A stretch of DNA of 9,802 bases from GSA-30 sp036568765 (GCF_036568765.1 NZ_DATCRY010000009.1:1-9802), one strand, 5' to 3'; positions 1 through 6,404 are shown, numbered from the stretch's first letter. Made by a program: numbers and translations. Notes: generated from the sequence alone by a model not told the origin.

Positions 1-299
1 GTACAGGCCAACGTGTTGGTGCCGTCGATGTTCATCGCGCACGAGCCACAGATACCCTCGCGGCAGGAACGACGCAGGGTCAGGGTCGGATCGATCTCGT
101 TCTTGATCTTCAGGAGCGCGTCCAGAACCATCGGACCGCACGCGGCCAGATCGACCTCGTAGGTATCGATACGGGGGTTCTGGCCGTCATCCGGCGTCCA
201 GCGGTAGATGCGGAAGGTCCGCGGTTTTTTCGCGCCCTTCGCCGGGTAGTGCTTGCCCTGCTGGACCTTGGAATTTTTGGGTAGCGTGAACTCAGCCAC
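1..299 (-). CDS. sdhB: Succinate dehydrogenase iron-sulfur subunit SdhB (5' part; C-terminal part lies beyond the left edge)
   Basis: SdhB carries electrons from the SdhA flavin through three Fe-S clusters to ubiquinone at the inner membrane. The visible 99 codons cover the N-terminal ferredoxin-like domain. The 2Fe-2S ligands are plain: Cys79, Cys84 and Cys87 in SCREGICGSC, and Cys99 as the last visible codon, with the 11-residue gap usual for this family. The 4Fe-4S and 3Fe-4S domain is off the window. The start is a GTG at 299-297, supported by a GAGG ribosome site a few bases upstream and by the N-terminus MAEFTLPKNS, which looks native for this group. It is the last sdh gene in the visible order and lies 77 bases after sdhA, a much wider gap than the others in the operon. 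It is truncated by the window edge, not broken. Confidence 0.96.
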   Translation of the reverse strand, partial: MAEFTLPKNSKVQQGKHYPAKGAKKPRTFRIYRWTPDDGQNPRIDTYEVDLAACGPMVLDALLKIKNEIDPTLTLRRSCREGICGSCAMNIDGTNTLAC

Positions 300-331
300 G
301 GTTGCCTCGCTTTGATTGTCTTGCCTTGACT

Positions 332-350
332 GCCCGCCTGTGGGGCGGGC
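332..350 (-). other. GC-rich hairpin in the sdhA-sdhB intercistronic gap
   Basis: A perfect 7-bp inverted repeat, GCCCGCC / GGCGGGC, encloses a 5-base loop between the sdhA stop and the sdhB start. No run of T follows on the minus strand, so it is not a standard terminator. Hairpins in such gaps can protect mRNA ends or attenuate downstream expression, but which applies here is inference. It is the only sizeable gap between the visible sdhC, sdhD, sdhA and sdhB genes. Confidence 0.5.
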
Positions 351-376
351 GCCTTACAGCATCGGTTCGGGCGCGC

Positions 377-2164
377 TCAGTAAACGCGCTTCTTCGGCGG
401 CACGACTTCCACGTCGCTGGTCATGGTGTACATGTGCACCGGACGGAAATCGAAACCCGCCTTGCCCTGCTCGTCCACCGACACCAGCGTGTGCTTCTGC
501 CAGTTGGCGTCGTCGCGATCAGGGAAGTCCTCGCGGGCATGCGCGCCGCGGCTTTCCGGGCGCTGCTCGGCCGAGTACATCGTCGCCACCGCCTGACCCA
601 GCAGGTTCGACAGCTCCAGCGTTTCGATCAGGTCGGAGTTCCATACCATCGAACGATCGCTGACGCCGACATCCTTGAAGGAGTCGTACACCTTGGAGAT
701 CTTCTCGCAGCCTTCCTTGAGCGACTGCCCGGTACGGAACACAGCGGCATCGGACTGCATGGTGCGCTGCATTTCGGCGCGGATCTTCGCGGTCGGCAGG
801 CTGCCCTTGGCGTGACGCAGGCCATCGAAGCGACCCAGCGCCTTGTCCAGCACGCTGGCCGGAAGATCCTTGTGCGGCGCGCCCGGCTTGACGATCTCCG
901 CGCAACGATGTGCCACCGCACGACCGAACACCACCAGATCCAGCAGCGAGTTCGAGCCCAGGCGGTTGGCACCGTGCACCGACACGCAAGCCGCCTCGCC
1001 GATGGCGAACAGGCCTGGCACCACGGCGTCGACGTCATCGCCGCGCTTCTGCACGACTTCGCCGTGATAGTTGGTCGGAATACCGCCCATGTTGTAATGC
1101 ACTGTCGGGATGACCGGGATGGGCTCCTTGGTCACGTCCACGCCAGCGAAGATGCGTGCCGATTCGGCAATGCCCGGCAGGCGCTCGTGGATCACATCCT
1201 TGCCCAGGTGCATCAAGTTGATATGGATGTGGTCCTTGTGCTCGCCCACACCGCGGCCCTCGCGGATTTCCATGGTCATCGCGCGGCTGACCACATCACG
1301 CGAGGCCAAGTCCTTCGCGTTCGGCGCATAGCGCTCCATGAAGCGCTCGCCGTTGGAGTTGGTCAGGTAACCGCCTTCGCCACGAACGCCTTCGGTAATC
1401 AGGCAGCCCGAGCCATAGATGCCAGTCGGATGGAATTGCACGAACTCCATGTCCTGGAGCGCGAGGCCAGCGCGCAGCACCATGCCGCCACCGTCGCCGG
1501 TACAAGTATGCGCCGAGGTCGCGCTGAAGTAGGCACGGCCGTAGCCGCCGGTCGCCAGCACCACCGCGTGACCGCGGAAGAAGTGCAAGGTGCCCTCGTT
1601 CATGTCCAGCGCAAGCACGCCACGGCAAACGCCTTCCTCATCGAAGATCAGGTCGATGGCGAAGTATTCGATGAAAAACGTGGCGTCGTGCGCCAGCGCC
1701 TGCTGGTACAGCGTATGCAGGATGGCGTGGCCGGTGCGGTCGGCGGCCGCGCATGTGCGCTGCGCAGTGCCCTTGCCGTAATGCGTGGTCATGCCGCCGA
1801 ACGGGCGCTGGTAGATCTTGCCTTCCTCGGTACGCGAGAACGGCACGCCGTAGTGTTCCAGTTCGATGATCGAGGGGATCGCCTCGCGGCACATGTACTC
1901 GATCGCGTCCTGGTCGCCCAGCCAGTCCGACCCCTTGATGGTGTCGTAGAAATGGAAGCGCCAATCGTCCTCGCCCATGTTGCCGAGCGCGGCGGAAATA
2001 CCGCCCTGTGCCGCCACCGTATGCGAGCGCGTCGGGAACACCTTGGTGATGCAAGCTGCCTTCAAACCTTTCTCGGCCAGACCGAAAGTGGCACGCAGAC
2101 CCGCGCCGCCGGCGCCGACCACGATCACGTCGTACTTATGTTGTTGAACCTTGTAGCTTTCCAT
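377..2164 (-). CDS. sdhA: Succinate dehydrogenase flavoprotein subunit SdhA
   Basis: SdhA oxidises succinate to fumarate at a covalently bound FAD, linking the TCA cycle to the respiratory chain. The 595-residue product matches the usual bacterial length (588 in E. coli). The Rossmann motif VVGAGGAGL lies at residues 15-23. His48 in TRSHTVAAQGG is the conserved site of covalent FAD attachment. The substrate-site segments FVQFHPTGI, ASRDVVSRAM and HYNMGGIPTN are intact, and the C-terminal flavoprotein domain runs to the end. The start MESYKVQQHKYDVIVV at 2164 places the FAD fold at the normal distance from the N-terminus. An AGGGG lies 10 bases upstream and a closer GAG abuts the start. The frame stays open for 134 codons upstream through sdhD, but that part is an overlap artefact. 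It begins 5 bases after the sdhD stop, so co-transcription is likely. No missing catalytic residue was seen. Confidence 0.98.
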   Translation of the reverse strand: MESYKVQQHKYDVIVVGAGGAGLRATFGLAEKGLKAACITKVFPTRSHTVAAQGGISAALGNMGEDDWRFHFYDTIKGSDWLGDQDAIEYMCREAIPSIIELEHYGVPFSRTEEGKIYQRPFGGMTTHYGKGTAQRTCAAADRTGHAILHTLYQQALAHDATFFIEYFAIDLIFDEEGVCRGVLALDMNEGTLHFFRGHAVVLATGGYGRAYFSATSAHTCTGDGGGMVLRAGLALQDMEFVQFHPTGIYGSGCLITEGVRGEGGYLTNSNGERFMERYAPNAKDLASRDVVSRAMTMEIREGRGVGEHKDHIHINLMHLGKDVIHERLPGIAESARIFAGVDVTKEPIPVIPTVHYNMGGIPTNYHGEVVQKRGDDVDAVVPGLFAIGEAACVSVHGANRLGSNSLLDLVVFGRAVAHRCAEIVKPGAPHKDLPASVLDKALGRFDGLRHAKGSLPTAKIRAEMQRTMQSDAAVFRTGQSLKEGCEKISKVYDSFKDVGVSDRSMVWNSDLIETLELSNLLGQAVATMYSAEQRPESRGAHAREDFPDRDDANWQKHTLVSVDEQGKAGFDFRPVHMYTMTSDVEVVPPKKRVY

Positions 2165-2169
2165 CTCGC

Positions 2170-2559
2170 TTATGCCCCTAGAGCGATGCGCAGCACGGCC
2201 AGCACGCCCGCGAGCGCGCACAACACCGCGAGGAACTTGATGACAGCGATGGAAGTGACCTCCTTCCAGCGCGTATGGACGTAGTCTTCGATCACCACCT
2301 GCAGGCCGAGCACGGCATGCCAGAAGGCGGTGATGACAAAGGCAACCAGCAGCACCGCATTCCACGGCTTGGCGATCGCCGCCCGCGCGGTGGCGTAGTC
2401 GGCATGCAGCAGGCCGAGGACGGTAACCGCCAGCCAGATCGTCAGCACGACCAGCGCGGCGGCGGTCATGCGCTGGGTCCACCAGTGACCCACGCCCGAC
2501 TGCGATGAACCCAGGCCGCGGGCGCGCTTGAGCGGATTGCGGAAATCCTTGGCGCTCAT
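2170..2559 (-). CDS. sdhD: Succinate dehydrogenase membrane anchor subunit SdhD
   Basis: This is one of the two hydrophobic subunits that anchor SdhAB, hold heme b and form the ubiquinone pocket. The product is 129 residues with three hydrophobic segments at roughly 33-51, 67-90 and 102-126. His81 in FWHAVLGLQ matches the SdhD heme b ligand (E. coli His71). Tyr93 in VIEDYVH, 12 residues later, matches the quinone-binding Tyr83, with identical spacing. The start at 2559 is supported by a GGAGG six bases upstream, inside the end of sdhC, and by an ATGA overlap with the sdhC stop, which implies translational coupling. The N-terminus (MSAKDFRNPLKRARGLGSS) is longer and more basic than in E. coli, as is common outside the enterics. 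Confidence 0.95.
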   Translation of the reverse strand: MSAKDFRNPLKRARGLGSSQSGVGHWWTQRMTAAALVVLTIWLAVTVLGLLHADYATARAAIAKPWNAVLLVAFVITAFWHAVLGLQVVIEDYVHTRWKEVTSIAVIKFLAVLCALAGVLAVLRIALGA

Positions 2560-2951
2560 GCGGCACCTCCGGCGGTCAGCACATAGCCCCACACGGCCAC
2601 GGTCAACAGGATGCTGACAATCACCGAACTCCAGCTCGAACGGACGAATTGAGCGATTTGATAGCCCATGCCGGCGTCCTGCAGCAGATGGCGGATGCCG
2701 TTGCACAGGTGGAAGAACAACGCCCAGGTCCAGCCGAACAGCAAAACCAGACCGATCGGGCTGCCCATGCAGGTCTTGAATTGAGCGAAGGCCGCGTCGC
2801 CGCTGGCCAAGGCGAGCAATGCCCACAGCACCACCAGGGTACCGACGGCCAACGCGATGCCGGTGGCACGATGCAGGATGGAGGTCACCATCTGCACTTG
2901 CCACTTATATATCTGTAGATGGGGAGAGAGCGGTCGTTGGGTGTCTGCCAT
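2556..2951 (-). CDS. sdhC: Succinate dehydrogenase cytochrome b556 subunit SdhC
   Basis: This is the second membrane anchor of complex II. The product has 131 residues and three transmembrane stretches, roughly 29-50, 64-83 and 107-127. The family opening RPLSPHLQIYKW is present at residues 6-17. SILHRATG at 24-31 supplies Ser24 and Arg28, equivalent to the quinone-site Ser27 and Arg31 of E. coli. His81 in FFHLCNGIRHLLQD corresponds to the axial heme ligand His84. The ATG at 2951 has AGGA eight bases upstream. Its stop overlaps the sdhD start. A 91-base gap separates it from the SDHAF4-like gene, enough room for an operon promoter, but no convincing -35/-10 pair was found there. Confidence 0.96.
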   Translation of the reverse strand: MADTQRPLSPHLQIYKWQVQMVTSILHRATGIALAVGTLVVLWALLALASGDAAFAQFKTCMGSPIGLVLLFGWTWALFFHLCNGIRHLLQDAGMGYQIAQFVRSSWSSVIVSILLTVAVWGYVLTAGGAA

Positions 2952-3042
2952 GGCGGCTATCCTGTCTTGGAATCGCTAGATGCCCTCACCGCCCAACCCC
3001 TGCCCCAAGCCCGTGCCGACCCATCAAAGCCGGCCCGGCGGG

Positions 3043-3210
3043 TCAGAAGTCGATACAGCGACCGTTCTTTTCCCAATCGCCGTAGCGCGTGGGATCGGGC
3101 GCCGGCCGCTCCAGCGGGGCCTTGTCCACAGCCGGCGTGACAGGCACGGCGGCAGGCTCCGCTGGCGCGGAGGCGGGCTTGGATTCGGCTGGAGAGGACG
3201 TGTCGGACAT
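3043..3210 (-). CDS. SDHAF4-like (DUF1674) succinate dehydrogenase assembly factor
   Basis: This small protein has 55 residues. Its C-terminal motif PTRYGDWEKNGRCIDF (residues 40-55) is the signature of the DUF1674/SDHAF4 family and closely resembles the end of human SDHAF4. In eukaryotes SDHAF4 binds flavinylated SDHA and promotes its joining with SDHB while limiting stray flavin oxidation. That the bacterial protein does the same is inferred from the motif and the position beside sdhCDAB. Residues 1-38 are Ala/Pro/Ser-rich and probably disordered. There is no signal peptide, so it should be cytoplasmic. The ATG at 3210 is chosen because upstream codons add unrelated Cys/Arg-rich sequence. 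No Shine-Dalgarno site is visible; a TATAAA lies four bases before the ATG. It is in line with sdhC, 91 bases upstream, so it may be the first gene of the operon or have its own transcript. Confidence 0.9.
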   Translation of the reverse strand: MSDTSSPAESKPASAPAEPAAVPVTPAVDKAPLERPAPDPTRYGDWEKNGRCIDF

Positions 3211-3350
3211 AGGTTTTATAAAGCCGCGGAAGGGTAATACTTGCGGCAATACAGCACAACCTTGACGGACGCCGCCAGACCTGCAAGACGCATGCCGCCC
3301 AGGTCGGCCACACTTGAGTTCGCCGACCCCGCCCCCAGGTCTCATTGCTT

Positions 3351-4145
3351 ATGAGTGCCTACCCCGCCGAAACCTTGCTGCTCGAAGGACCCGACGCGAT
3401 CGCCTTCGCGCAAGCGCAATTGAGTAGCCGCATCGACGAGATCCCCAACGGTCAATGGCGCTTCAGTGCCTGGCTCGATGCGAAGGGTCGCGTCATCGCG
3501 CTGTTTCATGTCGCCCGACTCGCGGACGATCGCTTGTTGCTTCTGCTGCGAGGCGGACGCGCGCAAGACATCGCGACATCGCTGCAACGCTTCGTGTTTC
3601 GCTCCAAGGTCAAGATCGTTGCGCAATCGACACGCGCGTTGTCGTGCGGCGCAAGCTTACCGATGCACATAGTTGAATCCGACGATACGCGTTTTGTATT
3701 CGGTTGTAATACGCACAGTCTTGTTGTCGGTGAAGCAAGCGACGATGACTGGCATTTGCCGCAACTGCACATGGGTTGGCCCTGGCTCCCCGATAATGCA
3801 CAGGGCGAGCTGCTACCGCCTATGATTTCTCTGCATCATTTACATGCAGTAGCTATAGATAAGGGCTGTTATCCGGGCCAGGAAATCGTTGCACGCCTGC
3901 ACTATCGCGGCGGCAATAAACGGCATATGCATAGCGTCGTATTGTCGCGGCAGGTTGTCGCAGGCAGTGTATGGCGCGACGGTGAGCGCGAAGCCTTGCG
4001 CGTACTCGACATCGTCGAACATGACGGCGCGTTTGAAGCGCTTGCGATCATCGCCGATGACGTTGTCGAACGCTTGAATGACAACACGTTAGCGCTCGAT
4101 GACGCACCGTTCACAGTTTTGCTGCGCGAACAGTGGCCGAACTAA
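3351..4145 (+). CDS. ygfZ: YgfZ/GcvT-family folate-binding protein (Fe-S enzyme maturation)
   Basis: YgfZ proteins resemble the aminomethyltransferase GcvT, bind tetrahydrofolate, and help keep certain Fe-S enzymes active; the mitochondrial relative is IBA57. The product is 264 residues, shorter than the 326 of E. coli YgfZ. The diagnostic motif KGCYPGQE is present with Lys171 and Cys173, followed by IVARLHYRGGNKR. The N-terminal half includes WLDAKGRVIALFHV, typical of the fold. ATG 3351 is preferred. A TTG two codons earlier, closer to an AGGT at 3337-3340, is possible and would add Met-Leu. It diverges from the SDHAF4/sdh block over about 140 bases. Codon choice is less GC-biased than in sdhA, with ATA, GTA and TGT codons in the middle of the gene (for example GCA GTA GCT ATA just before the motif). 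This could reflect weak codon selection or a different history. Confidence 0.93.
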   Translation: MSAYPAETLLLEGPDAIAFAQAQLSSRIDEIPNGQWRFSAWLDAKGRVIALFHVARLADDRLLLLLRGGRAQDIATSLQRFVFRSKVKIVAQSTRALSCGASLPMHIVESDDTRFVFGCNTHSLVVGEASDDDWHLPQLHMGWPWLPDNAQGELLPPMISLHHLHAVAIDKGCYPGQEIVARLHYRGGNKRHMHSVVLSRQVVAGSVWRDGEREALRVLDIVEHDGAFEALAIIADDVVERLNDNTLALDDAPFTVLLREQWPN

Positions 4146-4620
4146 AACATGTACCGCGATTGAATGCACATCGCAAAAAGATGAACGTGAGCGCAATGTG
4201 AATTCAATCATCAAGGCACTTGCTACTTGGGTGAACCGCCTTTAGTCTCCGCCGGTCAAATTGAAACGACGCCTCTCGCCCAGGTGTCACATAACGCGAC
4301 GAACCGGAGGGGTCCGGATCGGCGCGACCCGGCTGAAGATGCCGGAGTAAACAACCGCCATCGTGCGGATCGGCTGTCGCAGTCGTGTGTTTTCCTTTGA
4401 AAAATAAGGATGCGCCGTACGTGCTTGACGCCAGTCAACGAATACGCGAACAGCTCCCGGACAGTTGTTCAAGTAGCCGCAATCCCGCGGCGAAGCGTTC
4501 AGCCACAAGTTTCGGCATGAACGAGTAATCCAGGTGGAACGGCCTGCCCGCCCGTCCACCGCAACGGCGCTTGAGATCACGCTTCTCGATTTCCTGCGTA
4601 CAGCACGTTGGAGGCAGACA
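4146..4620 (+). other. 475-base stretch without a convincing gene
   Basis: No reading frame here carries a recognisable domain. The open frames on either strand are short or spill in from the neighbouring hydrolase. The region holds a long inverted repeat near its left end (4158-4209), a small perfect palindrome TTGAC-GCCA-GTCAA at 4425-4438, a TCCTT/AAGGA pair at 4393-4410, and the hydrolase ribosome site TGGAGG at 4609-4614. The promoter of the hydrolase gene must lie within it unless that gene is read from ygfZ. I recognise no riboswitch or known small RNA. Base composition looks less GC-biased than in the sdh genes. Confidence 0.6.
4158..4209. repeat. 14-base inverted repeat downstream of ygfZ
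   Basis: The left arm GATTGAATGCACAT (4158-4171) and right arm ATGTGAATTCAATC (4196-4209) are complementary at 13 of 14 positions, around a 24-base centre. The arm begins 12 bases after the ygfZ stop. No U-tract follows on either strand, so it is not an obvious intrinsic terminator. It could stabilise the 3' end of the ygfZ mRNA, serve as a Rho-coupled end, or be a dispersed element. Confidence 0.6.
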
Positions 4621-5064
4621 ATGAAACTTTCCATGTTGTTGTGGTTGGCGTCCGTGCTGCCACAACCCCTCGCCGACCAGACCTGCCTGGCGACGACGGT
4701 GTATCTCGAGGCACGCAGTGAGCCGACCAACGGGCAGTTTGCCGTGGCGGAAGTCGCACTACGCCGTCGCGAACGCGGCCAGTGGGGCGATACCGTTTGC
4801 GAAGTGGTGAAGTCGCCGCATCAATTTGCGACTGCCACTACGCCGGCAACTTTCGACATCAGCAATCTCGATGCCTTCAACAAGGCATGGAAGATCGCCG
4901 GCGAATCGATCGATAACTGGTCGCTTCCACTGGCCGAGCGACGTTTGCTGGTCCCGCATGCAGATCACTTCGCCACCGTTTCGGTGTCACCGTTCTGGTC
5001 GCGCAACAACAATGGCAAGGCCGTCGGCACGATCGGCGAACACACTTTCTATCGCGTCAACTGA
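4621..5064 (+). CDS. Small secreted SleB-family cell-wall hydrolase
   Basis: The product is 147 residues and belongs to the Hydrolase_2/SleB family, whose members cleave peptidoglycan glycan strands (lytic transglycosylase type, first known from spore-cortex lysis but widespread in proteobacteria). A short signal peptide is visible at 1-18 (MKLSMLLWLASVLPQPLA). The domain fills the rest: CLATTVYLEARSEPTNGQFAVAEV at 22-45, with Glu30 the expected catalytic acid; CEVVKSPHQFA in the middle; and PFWSRNNNGKAVGTIGEHTF near the end, matching the conserved C-terminal part of the family. There is no LysM or other wall-binding domain, so this is a minimal enzyme. The start at 4621 is set by TGGAGG at 4609-4614 and by the signal peptide; an in-frame upstream extension to 4534 has no such features. 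It stands alone on its strand, with a terminator right after it. Its physiological substrate is not evident. Confidence 0.88.
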   Translation: MKLSMLLWLASVLPQPLADQTCLATTVYLEARSEPTNGQFAVAEVALRRRERGQWGDTVCEVVKSPHQFATATTPATFDISNLDAFNKAWKIAGESIDNWSLPLAERRLLVPHADHFATVSVSPFWSRNNNGKAVGTIGEHTFYRVN

Positions 5065-5082
5065 AGCGCGCATCTCACTTAC

Positions 5083-5113
5083 AAAAAAAGCCCTCTTTCG
5101 AGGGCCTTTTTTT
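5083..5113. terminator. Bidirectional intrinsic terminator between converging genes
   Basis: Seven A (5083-5089), a stem GCCCTC (5090-5095), loop TTTC, stem GAGGGC (5100-5105), one C and seven T (5107-5113). Read either way it gives a hairpin followed by a U-run. It therefore ends the plus-strand hydrolase transcript, 18 bases past the stop codon, and also the minus-strand lipoprotein transcript, whose stop is at 5148. Confidence 0.93.
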
Positions 5114-5147
5114 CTTTTTCATATGGACGTCCAAACGTCCAATTCAT

Positions 5148-5621
5148 TTACCTTGCGTAGACGCGGTCGCCGCGAATTTCCACATAGTCGCCTGGACGCA
5201 CACCAGGATCCTCGCGCTGGGTAACCGTAGCGTAGCGGCCGTCATCCATGCGGATGCTGACCTGGTATGCCCAATCCCCACGATCGCTGTTCTTGCCGAT
5301 CTGATTGCCGGCGACGCCACCGGCTACCGCACCGACCACGGTAGCGGCCTTGCGGCCATCGCCCTTGCCGATAGTGTTGCCTAACACACCGCCGGCCACC
5401 GCACCGATCACGGCACCGAGCGTTCCCCCATTACCACCGCCACCGGTATTGACCTGCTGGATATCCTGCACCACACCGCATTGGCAATAACGCCCCTGCG
5501 AGCTCGGCGGCGGCGGGCGATCCACATACCGCGGACGTGTGTCATACGGCTGGCAACCGGCCAGGCTCACACTGGCGGCAACCAACGCCGCGGCGATCCA
5601 TTTATTGTTCGACATGCCCAT
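5148..5621 (-). CDS. Glycine-zipper 2TM-domain lipoprotein (second of a pair)
   Basis: The 157-residue product has a lipoprotein signal ending in the lipobox LAGC, with lipidated Cys23 followed by Gln. By the E. coli Lol rule a non-Asp residue at +2 predicts outer-membrane sorting. A Pro-rich linker (DRPPPPSSQ) and an unusual Cys-Gln-Cys at 46-48 precede a glycine zipper at about 66-109, with two GAVAGG repeats. The C-terminal part (AYQVSIRMDDGRYATVTQRE, then GDYVEIRGDRVY) resembles the small beta domain found in SlyB/Rick_17kDa-type proteins. Related proteins are envelope-stability lipoproteins; the precise role here is unknown. ATG 5621 has AAAGGAGG at the ideal distance. It is the downstream member of a two-gene unit and ends at the 5083-5113 terminator. 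MSNNKW two codons later is a possible alternative start but is less well spaced. Confidence 0.88.
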   Translation of the reverse strand: MGMSNNKWIAAALVAASVSLAGCQPYDTRPRYVDRPPPPSSQGRYCQCGVVQDIQQVNTGGGGNGGTLGAVIGAVAGGVLGNTIGKGDGRKAATVVGAVAGGVAGNQIGKNSDRGDWAYQVSIRMDDGRYATVTQREDPGVRPGDYVEIRGDRVYAR

Positions 5622-5627
5622 AAGCGG

Positions 5628-5636
5628 CCTCCTTTA
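5628..5636 (-). promoter_or_regulatory. Ribosome binding site merged with the upstream stop codon
   Basis: On the minus strand TAAAGGAGG contains both the stop (TAA) of the upstream lipoprotein gene and a near-perfect Shine-Dalgarno, six bases before the ATG at 5621. A ribosome terminating on the first gene would sit on the initiation site of the second, so coupled translation of the pair is likely. This also fixes the start of the second gene. Confidence 0.8.
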
Positions 5637-6200
5637 GCGCGCGTCAGACACTGTGACTACGCCTTCCTGGACTTCCAGACGATCGCCCGGATCGTGGTCC
5701 ATGCGCACCGTGCGCGTAACACCCTTGTACTCGTAACGCACGTCGTAAGCCACAATCTTGTTCGGATCGGCCGCGGTGGTCGAGCAACGACGCTCTACCT
5801 GCTGAGTGACCTGCCCGTGCTGATGGCTCTCCTCGATTTTCTTACCGGCGTAACCGCCGCCGACCGCACCTGCAACCGTCGCCAGCGTGCGGCCCTTGCC
5901 GCTACCGACTTGGTTGCCCAGCAGCCCGCCGGCAACCGCGCCGATGGCCATACCGGCAATTTGATGCTGGTCTTTCGGCGGTGCAGTATGCGTGACGACT
6001 TCGTCACGGCAGACGCGCTGCGGCGTGGTGTCGCGAATCGGATCGACGCTGACCACGCGAGCGAATTTGGCTCCGTTGTCGGCACCGGTGCCGGCAGTCG
6101 TGCCCGGATCGGCATTGGCGTCGCGATCGCAGGCAGACAGGCTTAGCGCGAGTGCAGCCGTTACCCCCAAACTAAGCGCATTGACCATCAACCTGTTCAT
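5634..6200 (-). CDS. Glycine-zipper 2TM-domain lipoprotein (first of a pair)
   Basis: The 188-residue product has a signal sequence (1-23) and lipobox LSAC with Cys24 followed by Asp25. In E. coli Asp at +2 retains lipoproteins in the inner membrane. A flexible Asp/Ala/Gly/Thr segment (25-45) leads to a short region with Cys64, then the glycine zipper at about 81-122 (GAVAGGLLGNQVG, GAVGGGYAGKKI), Cys139, and a C-terminal stretch AYDVRYEYKGVTRTVRMDHD and GDRLEVQEG. Cys64 and Cys139 flank the zipper and could pair. The zipper core closely resembles that of the next gene, so the two are probably duplicates. The start at 6200 follows GAGGAG by seven bases and gives a proper signal peptide; an in-frame ATG at 6230 would add ten polar residues and spoil it. 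It is divergent from the TatD-type gene. The family is of the SlyB/17-kDa antigen type; function here is not established. Confidence 0.87.
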   Translation of the reverse strand: MNRLMVNALSLGVTAALALSLSACDRDANADPGTTAGTGADNGAKFARVVSVDPIRDTTPQRVCRDEVVTHTAPPKDQHQIAGMAIGAVAGGLLGNQVGSGKGRTLATVAGAVGGGYAGKKIEESHQHGQVTQQVERRCSTTAADPNKIVAYDVRYEYKGVTRTVRMDHDPGDRLEVQEGVVTVSDAR

Positions 6201-6404
6201 GGAGAATCTCCTCGTATTGTGAGCGACCATGTCGACGCTACGTCAGCGCCCCCGAAAACATGGCCCGCGGCGCATTAGATACCGGCGGATAACTGAATAA
6301 GGGCTAGACCAAACCGACGCATGGCGTTAAAGGTTACGTCGCCTCGCAAGAACGTGATACGAATCCGCTATTTCCATTTGAACGATTGCCAAACGCGCGC
6401 TCCT

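Noticed and set aside
302..2284. Plus-strand open frame of 660 codons opposite sdhA
   Set aside because: It is the antisense of a complete, motif-rich sdhA. The His/Arg/Ala-rich product shows no domain, and long antisense frames are expected in GC-rich genes.
2165..2566. In-frame upstream extension of sdhA by 134 codons
   Set aside because: It runs through sdhD in another frame and carries no family sequence. ATG 2164 gives the normal SdhA N-terminus.
4287..4730. Minus-strand open frame of 147 codons spanning the intergenic region and the hydrolase start
   Set aside because: It overlaps the supported hydrolase gene, has no domain resemblance and no ribosome site. I treat the intergenic part as non-coding.
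5125..5140. GGACGTCC and nearby ACGTCC as an operator or attachment site
   Set aside because: Short self-complementary sequence between converging genes, downstream of the terminator on the plus strand. No promoter or integration evidence nearby.
5481..6146. Plus-strand open frame of 221 codons across the lipoprotein pair
   Set aside because: Lies opposite two genes with clear lipoboxes, zippers and ribosome sites; the product is low-complexity shadow sequence.
6321..6404. N-terminal extension of the TatD-like protein from ATG 6321
   Set aside because: The extra 28 residues resemble no TatD member and no ribosome site precedes the ATG. The family N-terminus begins at 6405.
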